DNA from: Pontibacter aydingkolensis
GTDB lineage: Bacteria; Bacteroidota; Bacteroidia; Cytophagales; Hymenobacteraceae
Direction of reading: 5' to 3'
NCBI RefSeq assembly: GCF_019443125.1
Contig: NZ_JAHYXK010000004.1
Span: 302,703-366,702, forward strand
DNA length: 64,000 nucleotides
Positions 41,001-49,892 of this stretch are shown piece after piece; position 1 is the first letter of the stretch; every line of letters starts with the position of its first letter. Both the position numbers and the translations under genes were made by a program. The notes beneath the pieces were generated by a model, which ran no database searches, was not told where the DNA came from, and saw only the letters and a program-made list of their open reading frames with translations.

Positions 41001-41101
41001 CGTGTCTGTGCAAATACCTCCTGGCTTGGCAGGTTAGTTAAGAACAAACACAGCAGGGTGAACTTAAGCCAAGCCCACCCTCTAAAGTAAATTTTTCTCA
41101 T
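38093..41101 (-). CDS. SusC/RagA TonB-dependent outer-membrane transporter (second pair)
   Basis: A 1002-residue protein with signal peptide (about 1-31), carboxypeptidase-like regulatory domain (YTVSGTVTDARTKSPLPGVVV near 35), plug (TSVDQALAGKVAGAQITQNSG near 160; EIIKGAAAAAIYGSRASNGVVQI near 235) and beta-barrel ending in AVGVQVSF. It begins 53 bases after anmK on the same strand and is followed by SusD after 26 bases. It would carry an oligomer across the outer membrane with TonB energy. Confidence 0.94.
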   Translation of the reverse strand: MRKIYFRGWAWLKFTLLCLFLTNLPSQEVFAQTRYTVSGTVTDARTKSPLPGVVVRFLNTNTATATDVNGRYTLATTQPAGTYRLTFSLIGFKPETRSVELTASENITVDVQLKEDVVGLEEVVVTGTSVATAKKQLGNAIATVSGDALDNTVATSVDQALAGKVAGAQITQNSGNPAGGISVRLRGPSTIVGSGDPLYIVDGVIVNNSSPELIDLGGYAQNRLVDINPNDIDRIEIIKGAAAAAIYGSRASNGVVQIFTKRGKSGAPRVVASTQFRVSEVRKTLEYNDYPFRFVNTTRTDLTQEPVERFDYQDEIFRTAYGTENNLSVSGGSDNTQYFVSANFLRNQGIIDETQFTRGGGRVRLDQTLKDWLNISIGANYVLSTSEEIPNGGLSEAYGALTGFIFSNNFINPQPVNGIYPSTAPTAILRRTNPLEAIARFDFQQRTSRFIGDFQLNLTPITGLNINYTLGYDNSTQLATGFIPVGNTTPSYDRGYSRRADRTAYLLNNDLNISYRTNFADWLESTTGVGATAQVDKVYRTGIIATQLVPLVQTIDAGATILTNEIRSDINILGFFAQQTFGLGERLYLTAAGRYDVSSVFGEEDRWQFYPKVSASYLISNEEFWQGISDIVPIFKLRASYGEAGNLTAIGAYDRYTNFNPVAAPGLPGFVPSSQLGNTAIVPERQKETEVGADMSLFDGRLGLEFSYFSKDVEDLLLFISLTPSSGYLNQYANVGTMTNKGFEFLLTGAPIQNENINWKTTITYSRIRNKVNNVPGGILPFPGGFGQVAAVNGYPLGAFYATYFARNPDGSLLLNEFGLPQPERISRNPNTGQPTGATARKVIGDPNPDWTGSLINEVLIGKNFTFKTQFDAAYGFDVFNFTRRVGERDLYGGLAGYEPELRGEVPKGTSAALFGIFENYIEDGSYIKLREVSLSYDFRPEFLKGNSLRLSLAGRNIFSIDDYSGYDPEVNAAGQSTAVRGFDFVEVPIPRTYAVGVQVSF

Positions 41102-41154
41102 GGTAAGTATATTTTGTACAGTTATAAAATTAAAGGCACTACATCATATTTTGC

Positions 41155-42354
41155 TTATGTTGGCAAACTGATCTTACCCATATGCACAGAAGGAACTCTG
41201 GTTTGCCCAGGCCCAAAGTCTATCAATTCGCCTACCAGACTTTCATTTGCCAGTGTGGCAAACAGCACAGCTTCTTTTGCATCCGGAGACACGCCTAATT
41301 CAGCAGTATCTCTTATAGTTACATTGTTAGTTAATTCTTTTATATTCCGGATAAGCAACGGGTTATACATACCGCCGCCGCTTAAGAAAATCTCGAATTG
41401 TTCGCCTTCCAGGTTTTTTGATAAAGCATCGCAAATACCAATTGCAGAAAAACGATTAAGGGTGGCCATCACATCTTCGGGTGACAGTTGGGTTGTATCG
41501 GTACTTTTTTGTGCCTGCTCCAGGTAAGCCAGGTTAAATAGTTCGGGTCCTGTTGTTTTAGGGAAATCCTGGTCAAAGAAAGGGTGATTTAAGAGGGCAG
41601 AAACCAATTTTGTATTATACGTGCCTTTTAAAGCAATCTCCGAATCTGCATCAAAATATTTATCCGGAAATTTACTTTGTACGTAGGCATCCATCAATGT
41701 ATTGCCAGGCCCTACATCGGTAGAGAAAATTCGGGATGTATTTAGGTCGCCGGGCAGGAAGGTAAAATTGGCGATGCCTCCAATATTAAGCATAATACGG
41801 TTCTGATCTTTTTTTGAGAAAAGCAGGTAATCGCCGTATACTGCCAGCGGTGCACCTTCGCCACCGGCTGCTATGTGTTTCTGCCTGAAATCGCTTAAGG
41901 TAACGATGCCTGTTTTAACTGCAATGTGATCGCCGTCGCCTATCTGCAACGTGGCATCCGGCATGCCATCAATGCCGTGCAGTGAAGCTGGAGCGTGGTA
42001 AATGGTTTGGCCGTGGCTGGCAATAATGTCTACCTCGCTTGGGTTAACGTTCCACTTTTGCAGGCACTCGTTTATCAGGTTAGCGTGAAAAGTACCAATG
42101 TAAGCATTCATCAGGCATACTTTTTCGAGATCTACCCGGCGCTTCGAAAAAATGGCTTTTACCTCTAGCTTAAAAGCTGCATCGTAAGGCATGGTGGCAA
42201 ACTCGCGCAGCTTCATCCGGGTTTGTGTGCCGTGGCCGGTAAACTCACAAAGTGCAATATCAAGCCCATCCAGCGAGGTGCCCGACATCAGGCCGATAAT
42301 GGTTCGCGTTTCTTTGTTTGCTATGTTAAATAATTGCTTCAGGCCTGCATTCAT
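41155..42354 (-). CDS. anmK: Anhydro-N-acetylmuramic acid kinase AnmK
   Basis: About 399 residues from the ATG at 42,354; a longer reading to 42,393 adds 13 residues with no family match. IGLMSGTSLDGLDIAL (about 20-35) is the AnmK nucleotide-binding start, and STDVGPGNTLMDAYV holds the Asp equivalent to the catalytic base. AnmK opens the 1,6-anhydro ring of anhydroMurNAc and phosphorylates it to MurNAc-6-phosphate, the MurQ substrate. It is the first gene of an apparent operon with the second SusC-SusD pair, an unusual link between a cytosolic salvage kinase and outer-membrane uptake. No AAGTATA copy lies in the gene. Confidence 0.95.
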   Translation of the reverse strand: MNAGLKQLFNIANKETRTIIGLMSGTSLDGLDIALCEFTGHGTQTRMKLREFATMPYDAAFKLEVKAIFSKRRVDLEKVCLMNAYIGTFHANLINECLQKWNVNPSEVDIIASHGQTIYHAPASLHGIDGMPDATLQIGDGDHIAVKTGIVTLSDFRQKHIAAGGEGAPLAVYGDYLLFSKKDQNRIMLNIGGIANFTFLPGDLNTSRIFSTDVGPGNTLMDAYVQSKFPDKYFDADSEIALKGTYNTKLVSALLNHPFFDQDFPKTTGPELFNLAYLEQAQKSTDTTQLSPEDVMATLNRFSAIGICDALSKNLEGEQFEIFLSGGGMYNPLLIRNIKELTNNVTIRDTAELGVSPDAKEAVLFATLANESLVGELIDFGPGQTRVPSVHMGKISLPT

Positions 42355-42526
42355 GGCTCTTTTCCGGATAGATTTGTTAAACAGTAAATACATTGGAAAT
42401 GCAACTTTGCGTTATCAACAAAACAGCATTTATGCCCGAAACTATGTAAAACTAAACGTATGGCAATAAAAAAAGGATTAATTGTTATTAGCTTTTTATA
42501 GATGAAACAGGAGTACATTGAAACTG

Positions 42527-43207
42527 TTAATGCCGGATTATTCGTCCGTCTTCCATTTCGATAATGCGGCCGCTACGTTCAGCAAAGCTCTGGTCGTGGG
42601 TAACTATAAGCAGGGTATGGTTATGCACATCGGTGAGATCCTTAAAGATATCGAAGACCATTTCGCTGTTGAGCGAGTCAAGATTTCCGGTAGGCTCATC
42701 TCCCATCAGAATCAAGGGGTCGTTGATAAGTGCACGGGCAATGGCCACACGCTGTTTCTCGCCACCAGATATTTTATAGGCTTTTTTTTGAGCTAGGTTA
42801 TCAATTCCCAGCATTTTAAGTTTTTCCAGGGCGCGGTGCTCTATTTCCTGCTGGCTATACTTTGCCAGCTTCATACCGGGCAGCATAACATTCTGCAAAA
42901 CTGTAAACTCATTGAGCAGGTAATGAAACTGGAACACAAAGCCAATTTTCTCGTTTCGGATGCGTGCCAGTTCTGTATCGCTGCGGCCTGTCATCAGTTC
43001 ATTATCAATCAGCAATTCTCCCTGGTAATCAGTATCCATTGTAGATAAAATATAGAGCAGCGTAGACTTTCCGCACCCAGACTTACCTATAACAGACACA
43101 AATTCCCCTTTATTCACGGTAAAGGTAATGTCATGCAGCACCTGCACCGTTACCGGGTCGTGGAATTGTTTGTTGATGTGCCTTGCCTCAAGTATAAGTT
43201 CCTTCAT
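42527..43207 (-). CDS. LolD/MacB-type ABC transporter ATP-binding protein
   Basis: A 226-residue ATPase with Walker A GKSGCGKST near 40, signature ISGGEKQRVAIARAL near 143, Walker B LILMGDEPTGNLD near 161 and H-loop VTHDQS near 203. This compact type energises FtsX-like permeases for lipoprotein release or for MacAB-type efflux. Its permease and adaptor lie upstream on the same strand, but a 363-base stretch of odd sequence separates the ATPase from the permease. A small broken frame in that stretch overlaps this gene's start by ATGA. Confidence 0.9.
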   Translation of the reverse strand: MKELILEARHINKQFHDPVTVQVLHDITFTVNKGEFVSVIGKSGCGKSTLLYILSTMDTDYQGELLIDNELMTGRSDTELARIRNEKIGFVFQFHYLLNEFTVLQNVMLPGMKLAKYSQQEIEHRALEKLKMLGIDNLAQKKAYKISGGEKQRVAIARALINDPLILMGDEPTGNLDSLNSEMVFDIFKDLTDVHNHTLLIVTHDQSFAERSGRIIEMEDGRIIRH

Positions 43208-43515
43208 GGTTGGTGCTTGTGTTCTGTGTACTGATAATGTGTCATTCCCCTGCCTACTTCCAAAATAAGTCCGGGATCTTCGACTTTAACAGGAGAGTCT
43301 ACGCAAGTGTAATCATCTCCCTCGCCACCTTCAAAGGGGTACTTTCTTGCCTTTGCTTTTGCTGAAGTATAAGTCGCATGGCCAATTACTTTTCGGGATT
43401 TGGAATCCTGAAGAGCGCAGGTATCAGCCTTTGCATTGACTGAAGTATAGTTTCATAGCATCTGCCATTCCTCAGACAGGTCGCAACTTGTGCTTACGAA
43501 GTATAGCGCTATCAT
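43204..43515 (-). pseudogene. Possible broken small gene, or repeat with chance open frame
   Basis: On the minus strand one frame runs 104 codons from ATG at 43,515 to a TGA at 43,206-43,204 that overlaps the next gene's ATG. It is interrupted only by an in-frame TGA at 43,455-43,453. The second part reads plausibly (YPFEGGEGDDYTCVDSPV, then GLILEVGRGMTHYQ). No family is recognised. Copies of AAGTATA and a CAAGTTGCGACC segment resembling intergenic repeats make a noncoding repeat equally possible. Confidence 0.3.
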
Positions 43516-43570
43516 TACAATCTAAAAACAAAATCCCGACCATCCATTTAATCCTTAAAATCTGCGGTCC

Positions 43571-44830
43571 TCACTTGCCCCTGATTATCTCCACAGGATC
43601 TACCTTACTTGCTTTGCGGGCCGGAAAGAACCCAGCAAAGTATGTCGTGATCAGAGAGAAAAAACCACCAATCAGATAAAACACAGGGTTATAACTTACA
43701 GGGTATGTTTTAATGGTTGGCAAAGCCGCTGTGTTAAACGGGATGTTATCGATGATGACGGAAAAGACAAAGCCGAACCCCAAGCCTACCATGCCGCCAA
43801 AGAACCCGATGCTCAGAGCAATCAGCAGGAAGATCTTGTTCACGTCTCTACCCGAAAAGCCAGTGGCCTTCAGTATGGCAATGGAGTCCATTTTCTCGTA
43901 GATCATCATGTTAAGAATATTGAAAATGCCAAAGCCCGCCACTATAAGTAGCACGATACCAACAGAGTACGAGATAAGCGTACGAATATTGCTGCCCGTT
44001 TCAAATTGGGAGTTAGCGGTTTGTATATCCTCGGCATCAATGTTAAACACCTGCTCATATTCTTTGGCCACGGCAGGTGCACTTTCGAGGTTATGTAGTT
44101 TTACCTGTATATCGGTAATGTAATTGGCGGGTTTCCCCATGAGTTTCTGTGTGGTACCGATAGAAGCGTAACTCTGCACCTTGTCTATCTCCTGTATACC
44201 CGACTGAAAGTATCCCACCACTTTTAGCGGGAAGCGTTCGCCCTGTATAGTAGTTACCTGCACCACATCTCCGATATCAGCAGCCAGTATATCGGCTAGC
44301 CCTTTGCCAAGTATAATACTGTTGGCTACATTCTTTGCGTCTATCGCTACACCGGCAGTTACGTAATCCTGAAAATTAAAAAGCCGCATCTCCTCCTCCA
44401 CATCAATACCACTGATGGTGCCTGATATGTCTATGGTTCCTTCATTGAAAAACACCTGTGTGTTGAGCTTTGGTGCCACTCCCAGCACGCGGTCATCATC
44501 TTTTACAGCCTGCATAATAGGCTCGCTGTTGTAGATCTCCTGCCTTGTGATACCCGACTTGACCGAACTGATAAAGTTATAAGAGTTTTCGAACTCGGCG
44601 GATGCATTTACCGGTTGATTTTCGCTGGGCTTGATCTCATTGTAAAGCCGCACATGTGGTGTGCGATTAAGTATAAGTCCGTCCAGCAGATCGTTGAGAC
44701 CGTTCATGAAGCTTAGCAACGTGATAAACATGGCAATACTGAATGTAACTCCCACGGCCGCAACCAGCGTTTGCCGCCAGCGGGCCAAAAGCAGCGATTT
44801 TGCTATGCCAAATATCAGTTTGCTGTTCAT
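43571..44830 (-). CDS. FtsX/MacB-like ABC transporter permease
   Basis: A 419-residue membrane protein. An N-terminal helix (VAAVGVTFSIAMFITLLSFM near 25) is followed by a MacB-type periplasmic domain (about 45-280) and three C-terminal helices of the FtsX fold (SYSVGIVLLIVAGFGIFNIL near 288; IALSIGFFGGMVGLGFGFVFSV near 337; last helix near 385). It ends EIIRGK, usual for this family. It overlaps the adaptor gene by four bases (ATGA), so the two are translationally coupled. With the ATPase downstream it forms an export or efflux machine. Confidence 0.9.
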   Translation of the reverse strand: MNSKLIFGIAKSLLLARWRQTLVAAVGVTFSIAMFITLLSFMNGLNDLLDGLILNRTPHVRLYNEIKPSENQPVNASAEFENSYNFISSVKSGITRQEIYNSEPIMQAVKDDDRVLGVAPKLNTQVFFNEGTIDISGTISGIDVEEEMRLFNFQDYVTAGVAIDAKNVANSIILGKGLADILAADIGDVVQVTTIQGERFPLKVVGYFQSGIQEIDKVQSYASIGTTQKLMGKPANYITDIQVKLHNLESAPAVAKEYEQVFNIDAEDIQTANSQFETGSNIRTLISYSVGIVLLIVAGFGIFNILNMMIYEKMDSIAILKATGFSGRDVNKIFLLIALSIGFFGGMVGLGFGFVFSVIIDNIPFNTAALPTIKTYPVSYNPVFYLIGGFFSLITTYFAGFFPARKASKVDPVEIIRGK

Positions 44831-45909
44831 CGGGCTGGTTTTAATAGCACATCATCTTTGCTCAGGCCATCCATTATCTCCACTTTCTGGTAATCTTTAA
44901 GCCCGGTTTTTACGGCTACTTTTTCCTTGCCTTCCGTCATTACATAAGCTCCGTCTACCAGATACTCCCTTGGGATAGTAAGCGCATCTTTTTTTGTTTG
45001 GATGATGATGTTGGCTTCAGTGGTAAGGTTCGGGTACAACGCTGGCGGGTTTGTTACAAAACTGGCCTCTACGGTAAAAGATCGGGTGCGCTCGTTCATG
45101 GCAGGGTTCACCTTGTATACTTTGCCTTCAAAAATCTGTCCTTTGTAACTGTCGAGGTTAAGTAAAACTTTCTGGCCTGGTTTTACACGTGCAATGTCGT
45201 ACTCATCCACCTGCAGCTCCAGTATAAACTCATCAGCATCACCCATTACCGCCACCGGCGTTTGAGGGCTCACCAGTTCTCCCTGCTCTTTCAGCACACT
45301 GTATACTTTGCCGTTTGTTTCGCTCTTGATGGTATAATCACCCGACATAGCCTCACTTATCTGCAGGTTCTTCTGCGACTGACGGGCAGCAAAATTGAGT
45401 TGTTTTTTAAGGTCGTTGTAGCGAAGTATGGCAGACTTATAGGCAGTAAGAGAATTTTTATAGCTTAACTCCCGCTGCTCCAGTTCCACCTTCGTTCCGA
45501 TCTGGCTGGCCCACAAATTTCGTTGCCTTGCCAGCAGCAGCGAGTCGGTTTCTTTTTTACTGCGAGCCAGGTCAATAGCTTCCTGTGCCTCCTTTAGTTT
45601 CTCGGCGTTGGCGCTTACACGGTTATATTCAGCGGAAATGCGGGAATTCTCGGTACTCAGACGGGCAACTTCATTGTCTAATTTCATCAGCGGTTCCCCC
45701 TTCTTCACTATATCGCCTTCAGTTACCATGATCTGCTGAACAACACCGCTCACCGTCGGAAAAACCTGGTACTGGTTACGGCTTTTCACAACACCCGAAG
45801 CATACACCGACTCCGTAATATCCTCTACCGTTGGCTGTATCTTTTCCTGCTTACCAGAACAGGAGGCAAGTATAAACAGAACCAAGGCAATGAGAAAGTA
45901 TGGCTTCAT
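44827..45909 (-). CDS. HlyD/MacA-type periplasmic adaptor lipoprotein
   Basis: About 360 residues from ATG at 45,909, chosen because it starts the lipoprotein signal MKPYFLIALVLFILASC; an upstream ATG at 45,942 only adds a charged tail. The mature protein has a biotinyl-lipoyl half (SGVVQQIMVTEGDIVKKGEPLMKLD near 55), a coiled-coil hairpin (about 80-170), the second lipoyl half (AMSGDYTIKSETNGKVYSVLKEQGE) and beta-barrel domain. It would link the FtsX-like pump to an outer-membrane duct such as the TolC at 16.5 kb. First gene of the operon adaptor-permease-ATPase. Confidence 0.9.
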   Translation of the reverse strand: MKPYFLIALVLFILASCSGKQEKIQPTVEDITESVYASGVVKSRNQYQVFPTVSGVVQQIMVTEGDIVKKGEPLMKLDNEVARLSTENSRISAEYNRVSANAEKLKEAQEAIDLARSKKETDSLLLARQRNLWASQIGTKVELEQRELSYKNSLTAYKSAILRYNDLKKQLNFAARQSQKNLQISEAMSGDYTIKSETNGKVYSVLKEQGELVSPQTPVAVMGDADEFILELQVDEYDIARVKPGQKVLLNLDSYKGQIFEGKVYKVNPAMNERTRSFTVEASFVTNPPALYPNLTTEANIIIQTKKDALTIPREYLVDGAYVMTEGKEKVAVKTGLKDYQKVEIMDGLSKDDVLLKPAR

Positions 45910-46392
45910 GGCATATTTTTGTTTTAGCTTTTGCCACCGCAAGGTAAGTGGCGCCTTACATTTATCTTATACTTTATTGGCAGTAATATTGATGATTTAT
46001 ATCATAATTTAAATTATAAAACCGCATCAAAAAACTGTAGCAGATTCTTTAATACCTGAAGTATAATGATCCAGCACCAGCTCCAGGGCAACAAATCTGC
46101 CATCTTGCATGTAAGGAGCACTAAGAGCAATGTTGCATAGTGTTGGGTTTTATACTTTCCAATGTCCTCTGGTAAACCGGCAATGCGATCTCTGCCAAAT
46201 CCAAGTGCTTCGTTGTGCATTTACTTGTCGTAGCGGGAGTTGCCCCTGATATTTAGGTAAACTTAAACTTAGACTTAAACACACATTTATACTTTTGATG
46301 ATTCTGTACTCTGATTTATACTTTAAAACCAACCAACCCATGACTCAAAAAACAGCCATTACTTTTGATGAAAAAATAATTTAACTTTAAGC
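45910..46392. other. Divergent intergenic region between adaptor and D-aminoacylase genes
   Basis: 483 bases, A/T rich, no gene. It holds five AAGTATA copies. Two identical stretches TTACTTTTGATGA-like (TACTTTTG at 46,290-46,297 and 46,360-46,367), 70 bases apart, both fit the TAnnTTTG box in the direction of the D-aminoacylase gene; the second is 26 bases before its ATG. No matching -33 box is evident. Confidence 0.4.
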
Positions 46393-47940
46393 ATGACAAG
46401 CTTCAGAAAAACGAAAAGTATAGTCGCACTGGTACTACTGGCAGGCACCATTTTTTCATGCCAAAATACACAGAAACAGGCCGACCAGCGTGAGTACGAC
46501 CTGCTGATACAAAAAGCAATGGTAGTGGATGGCACCGGCGAAGAGCCATACTTTGCCAGCCTGCTCATCAGCGGCGACTCCATTGCCAAGATCGACAAAG
46601 ACACCGCTGCTACTTATATCGCCAAACGAACAATAAACGCTAATGGCATGGCCGTTACGCCTGGTTTTATAGACACACACGCTCACGGCGACCCAATGAA
46701 GACACCGGAGTTTCGCAATTTCCTGGCGATGGGTATTACCACCATTTTCCTGGGGCAGGACGGCACCAGCCCATACTTTGAAGACATTAAAGTATGGATG
46801 GACTCCGTTGAACTGGTAAAGCCATCTGTTAATGTGAGCGTGTTTGCAGGGCACAATACATTACGAATGATGTCAGGCGCAAAGTATGATTCTATTCCAT
46901 CGGAAAAGCACATGGCAAATATGGAAAAGCTTTTGGCAAACGCTATGGATGCAGGCTGCTACGGTATGACCACCGGCCTGGAGTATAACCCTGGCTACTA
47001 TGCCCAAAGCGAAGAGCTTAACAGGCTGGCCAAAGTGGTAGGCGAGAAGAATGGCATGATCATGAGCCACATGCGCAACGAGGATGATCAGTTTGTAGAG
47101 GCATCGATAAAAGAACTACTCGTGCAAGGCAAGTACTGCCCGGTGCATGTGTCGCATATTAAAGTTGTGTATGGCAAAAATAAAGAACGTGCCCACGAAA
47201 TACTGCAGCTACTCGACAGCGCCAGAACCAGCGACACCAAAGTTACAGCCGATTTTTATCCCTACACCGCTAGCTACACCACCATCGGTATACTCTTCCC
47301 GGAATGGGCTAAGCAGCCCTACGATTACAGGGAGGTGGTGCGCACCCGCCGCAACGAGTTGTCAACTTACCTGCGTAACCGTGTAAACCTGCGCAACGGA
47401 CCAGAGGCCACACTGATCGGTTCCGGAAAGTATAAAGGCAAAAACCTGGCTCAGCTGTCTAAAGAACTAAACAAGCCGTTTGAGGACGTGCTTATAGATA
47501 ACATTAACCCTTACGGAGCAGAAGGCGCATACTTTATCATGAATGAAAGTCTGCAGGAGGAATTTCTGAAAGACCCTTACGTGATGATATGCACCGACGG
47601 CAGCCCTACCATGAATCACCCCCGCAGCTTCGGGTCTTTTGCCAAAATCATCGAAACTTACGTGGTTAATAAAAAGCTGCTCACGCTGCAGGAGGCTGTT
47701 CGAAAAATGACAGGTCTTTCTGCTGAAACTATCGGGGTTGCTAAGCGCGGCCTTATCAGGGAAGGCTACAAAGCTGATATCCTGGTATTCGATCCGAAAT
47801 CTGTAAAGGAGCATGCCACCTTTGATAACCCTGCTCAACTTGCCACAGGGTTCCAGTTTATACTTGTGAATGGAAAAGTAGTGAAGGAAGGTGAGAAGTA
47901 TAGTGAGGCCAGCAATGGGGTGATGTTGAGGAAGAGGTAG
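46393..47940 (+). CDS. N-acyl-D-amino-acid deacylase (D-aminoacylase) lipoprotein
   Basis: A 515-residue amidohydrolase with lipobox IFSC (Cys near 23). The metal-binding HxH is in GFIDTHAHGD near 95; further ligand regions are VFAGHNTLR near 154, MSHMRNEDD near 221, HVSHIKVV near 250 and CTDGSPTMNHPRSFG near 400. The C-terminal ADILVFDPKSVKEHATF is typical for D-aminoacylases. These enzymes free D-amino acids from N-acyl forms; as a periplasmic lipoprotein it could handle D-amino acids from wall peptides or foreign compounds. The link to wall salvage is inferred. Confidence 0.88.
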   Translation: MTSFRKTKSIVALVLLAGTIFSCQNTQKQADQREYDLLIQKAMVVDGTGEEPYFASLLISGDSIAKIDKDTAATYIAKRTINANGMAVTPGFIDTHAHGDPMKTPEFRNFLAMGITTIFLGQDGTSPYFEDIKVWMDSVELVKPSVNVSVFAGHNTLRMMSGAKYDSIPSEKHMANMEKLLANAMDAGCYGMTTGLEYNPGYYAQSEELNRLAKVVGEKNGMIMSHMRNEDDQFVEASIKELLVQGKYCPVHVSHIKVVYGKNKERAHEILQLLDSARTSDTKVTADFYPYTASYTTIGILFPEWAKQPYDYREVVRTRRNELSTYLRNRVNLRNGPEATLIGSGKYKGKNLAQLSKELNKPFEDVLIDNINPYGAEGAYFIMNESLQEEFLKDPYVMICTDGSPTMNHPRSFGSFAKIIETYVVNKKLLTLQEAVRKMTGLSAETIGVAKRGLIREGYKADILVFDPKSVKEHATFDNPAQLATGFQFILVNGKVVKEGEKYSEASNGVMLRKR

Positions 47941-48229
47941 GTTTGAATTGCTGATTGCTGATTAAAACAGCCCTGCTCTCGAGAGGGGAATTCTGCTACT
48001 ACTATAGCATAAGTATAAATTCTGTAGCGGGCGCTTAACCTCCCTTCTACCAAGATCTTTACAAGATGACAGGGAGAAAAGCAAGCTTGAACTATAATGA
48101 TAGCAGAAGAAACAGTAAGTAAAGCTCCCCGCCTTAAACAAGTCATAGATTCCGGACTTGATTCGGGAGATGGGTTGGGGTGGTTGGACTCGGCATAGCA
48201 GAGAATCATACAAATCAATAAAATCCCCC
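47941..48229. repeat. Composite of dispersed intergenic repeats
   Basis: Contains a CTCTCGAGAGGGGAATTCTGC segment (related to 53,455 and 63,310), TTAACCTCCCTTCTACCAAGATCT (related to 63,390) and, at its end, an inverted copy of the ATTAAGGGGGATT family (compare 58,003). No gene is seen in this 289-base gap. Confidence 0.5.
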
Positions 48230-48793
48230 TTAATCTGTGTTCCCGTCAATATATTCCCTCAACTTCTTGTAAACTTTATGTAACTCCTTTGGCGGGAAAT
48301 GCGCGTTAAGTCCGCTGGGGTTAGGCAGTACCCATAGTTTTGTATTCCCGATAACCTGCTCCTGTAAACCAACAACAGCCGATGCTTTACCAAAGGCCAC
48401 ACGATAAGCTGATATGCCTAATAGCGCCAGCACCTGTGGCTGGTACTCAATTACCTTTTCTACCAGGTTTATACCGCCCTCTATCAATTCAACTGATGAT
48501 AATTCAGCAGCACTGCCTGTTGCCCTGTCTACGATGTTAGTAATCCCATAGCCAAGTTCCAGAAGCATTTCGTCTTCTTCGGGCCTGAATTGCCTGGGTG
48601 TAAAACCGGCAGCATGCAAAGCCGGCCAGAAACGGTTGCCGGGGCGTGCAAAGTTATGTCCTGAGAAAGCTGTATAAAGCCCTGGGTTAATGCCGCAGAA
48701 AAGTACTTTTAGGTCAGGAGCTATTATATCAGGTATAATTTGGCCCGAGGCAGCAGCCAGTTGGTCTTTGGTTGGTCTTTTTAGCATTTGCAT
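48230..48793 (-). CDS. mug: Mismatch-specific uracil/thymine DNA glycosylase (Mug/TDG)
   Basis: A 187-residue glycosylase. The active-site motif GINPG (in LFCGINPGLYTAFSGHNFARPGNRFW, near 33) and the second motif LPNPSGLNAHF near 158 are those of the MUG/TDG branch of the uracil-DNA glycosylase superfamily. It removes U or T, or alkylated C adducts, mispaired with G. Either of the first two Met codons could start it. It stands alone between repeat-rich gaps. Confidence 0.92.
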   Translation of the reverse strand: MQMLKRPTKDQLAAASGQIIPDIIAPDLKVLFCGINPGLYTAFSGHNFARPGNRFWPALHAAGFTPRQFRPEEDEMLLELGYGITNIVDRATGSAAELSSVELIEGGINLVEKVIEYQPQVLALLGISAYRVAFGKASAVVGLQEQVIGNTKLWVLPNPSGLNAHFPPKELHKVYKKLREYIDGNTD

Positions 48794-49055
48794 AACTCTC
48801 TTTTACTGGCTTAATGCTCATACAGTTATAATTTTAACCAACTACACAGGCTCATTCGAACAGAATCAGAGGCTTTATAAGAATAGTTTATCTTCATACT
48901 TCTTGCTGATGCTCCTGTTTAATCGTAACATCTGTAATGCTACAGCTACTGCAATTATAAATGATAACTAACCTATAATAAACATAAAGCTACTGGCACT
49001 CTTAACTTTATTAAAATATACTTCACAAACCAATGCATTCCCGTAAGAGATACAC

Positions 49056-49892
49056 ATGGAGCTTTTGATCGGAAACGGCGACACCAGGCTGTATACTTAT
49101 ACTTACCCAAACAGCGGCAAAGAAAGTATACTGATGCTGCACGGTGGCCCTGGCGTGCCTGACGGGCTGGCACCGGTGGCAGAATATCTTAGCAAGCACT
49201 ACCAAGTGATCACCTTTCACCAGCGGGGCACACTAAACTCTCCCTGCTATTCAGACGATTACTCTATCAGCAGCTACATTTCCGATATAGATGCCATTGC
49301 CACACATTTTGAGCTGGAGGCATTCCACTTGTTCGGCCATTCGTGGGGTGGTTTGTATGCCCAACTGTATGCGGAGCAAAGTATATTCAGGCTGCTAAGC
49401 CTTTTCCTGTGCAGCCCTGCATCGGGCACAGGTAAGCAATGGCTCGAAATGGGATTAGAGGTAGCAAAGTATAACAAGAAAAAGAGCACAAGCCAGGAGT
49501 GGTTCTCGATGCTAAAAAACGCTACGCTTGGATTTTTGGGAAGTGATAAAGGCTATGAAAACTTCTTTACGCAGTTCTGCCTTAACTGCAACAAGGGATA
49601 CCAGGTAGAGAACCCGGTTCCGGTACTGGTAAACCACATTTATGCCAGGCCAATTAACCGATCTAACCTGGCCCTGCTGTTTTACCACAAGCTGGAACAG
49701 TATGCCCCATCTGAGTTAAAGATTACTGTTACTTATGGCGATGATGATATCTTCGGGGAGAGCACAACGTATGTAAAAGAAAGATTACCTTCTGCCGCAT
49801 TCCATACAATTGCAGATACAAGCCATTTTCCGTGGTTGCAGAATAAAGCGGAGTTCTTTAGTATTCTAAACAAGCACTATGGTATACTATAA
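49056..49892 (+). CDS. Alpha/beta hydrolase, proline iminopeptidase-like
   Basis: A 278-residue hydrolase with the oxyanion motif HGGPGVPDG near 28, nucleophile GHSWGG near 95, an acid residue in the VTYGDDD segment near 228 and the catalytic His in TSHFP near 254. The HGGPG motif points to prolyl iminopeptidase or related epoxide/ester hydrolases. No signal peptide, so cytosolic. The stop codon is the start of a perfect 25-base tandem duplication. Its substrate is unknown. Confidence 0.85.
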   Translation: MELLIGNGDTRLYTYTYPNSGKESILMLHGGPGVPDGLAPVAEYLSKHYQVITFHQRGTLNSPCYSDDYSISSYISDIDAIATHFELEAFHLFGHSWGGLYAQLYAEQSIFRLLSLFLCSPASGTGKQWLEMGLEVAKYNKKKSTSQEWFSMLKNATLGFLGSDKGYENFFTQFCLNCNKGYQVENPVPVLVNHIYARPINRSNLALLFYHKLEQYAPSELKITVTYGDDDIFGESTTYVKERLPSAAFHTIADTSHFPWLQNKAEFFSILNKHYGIL

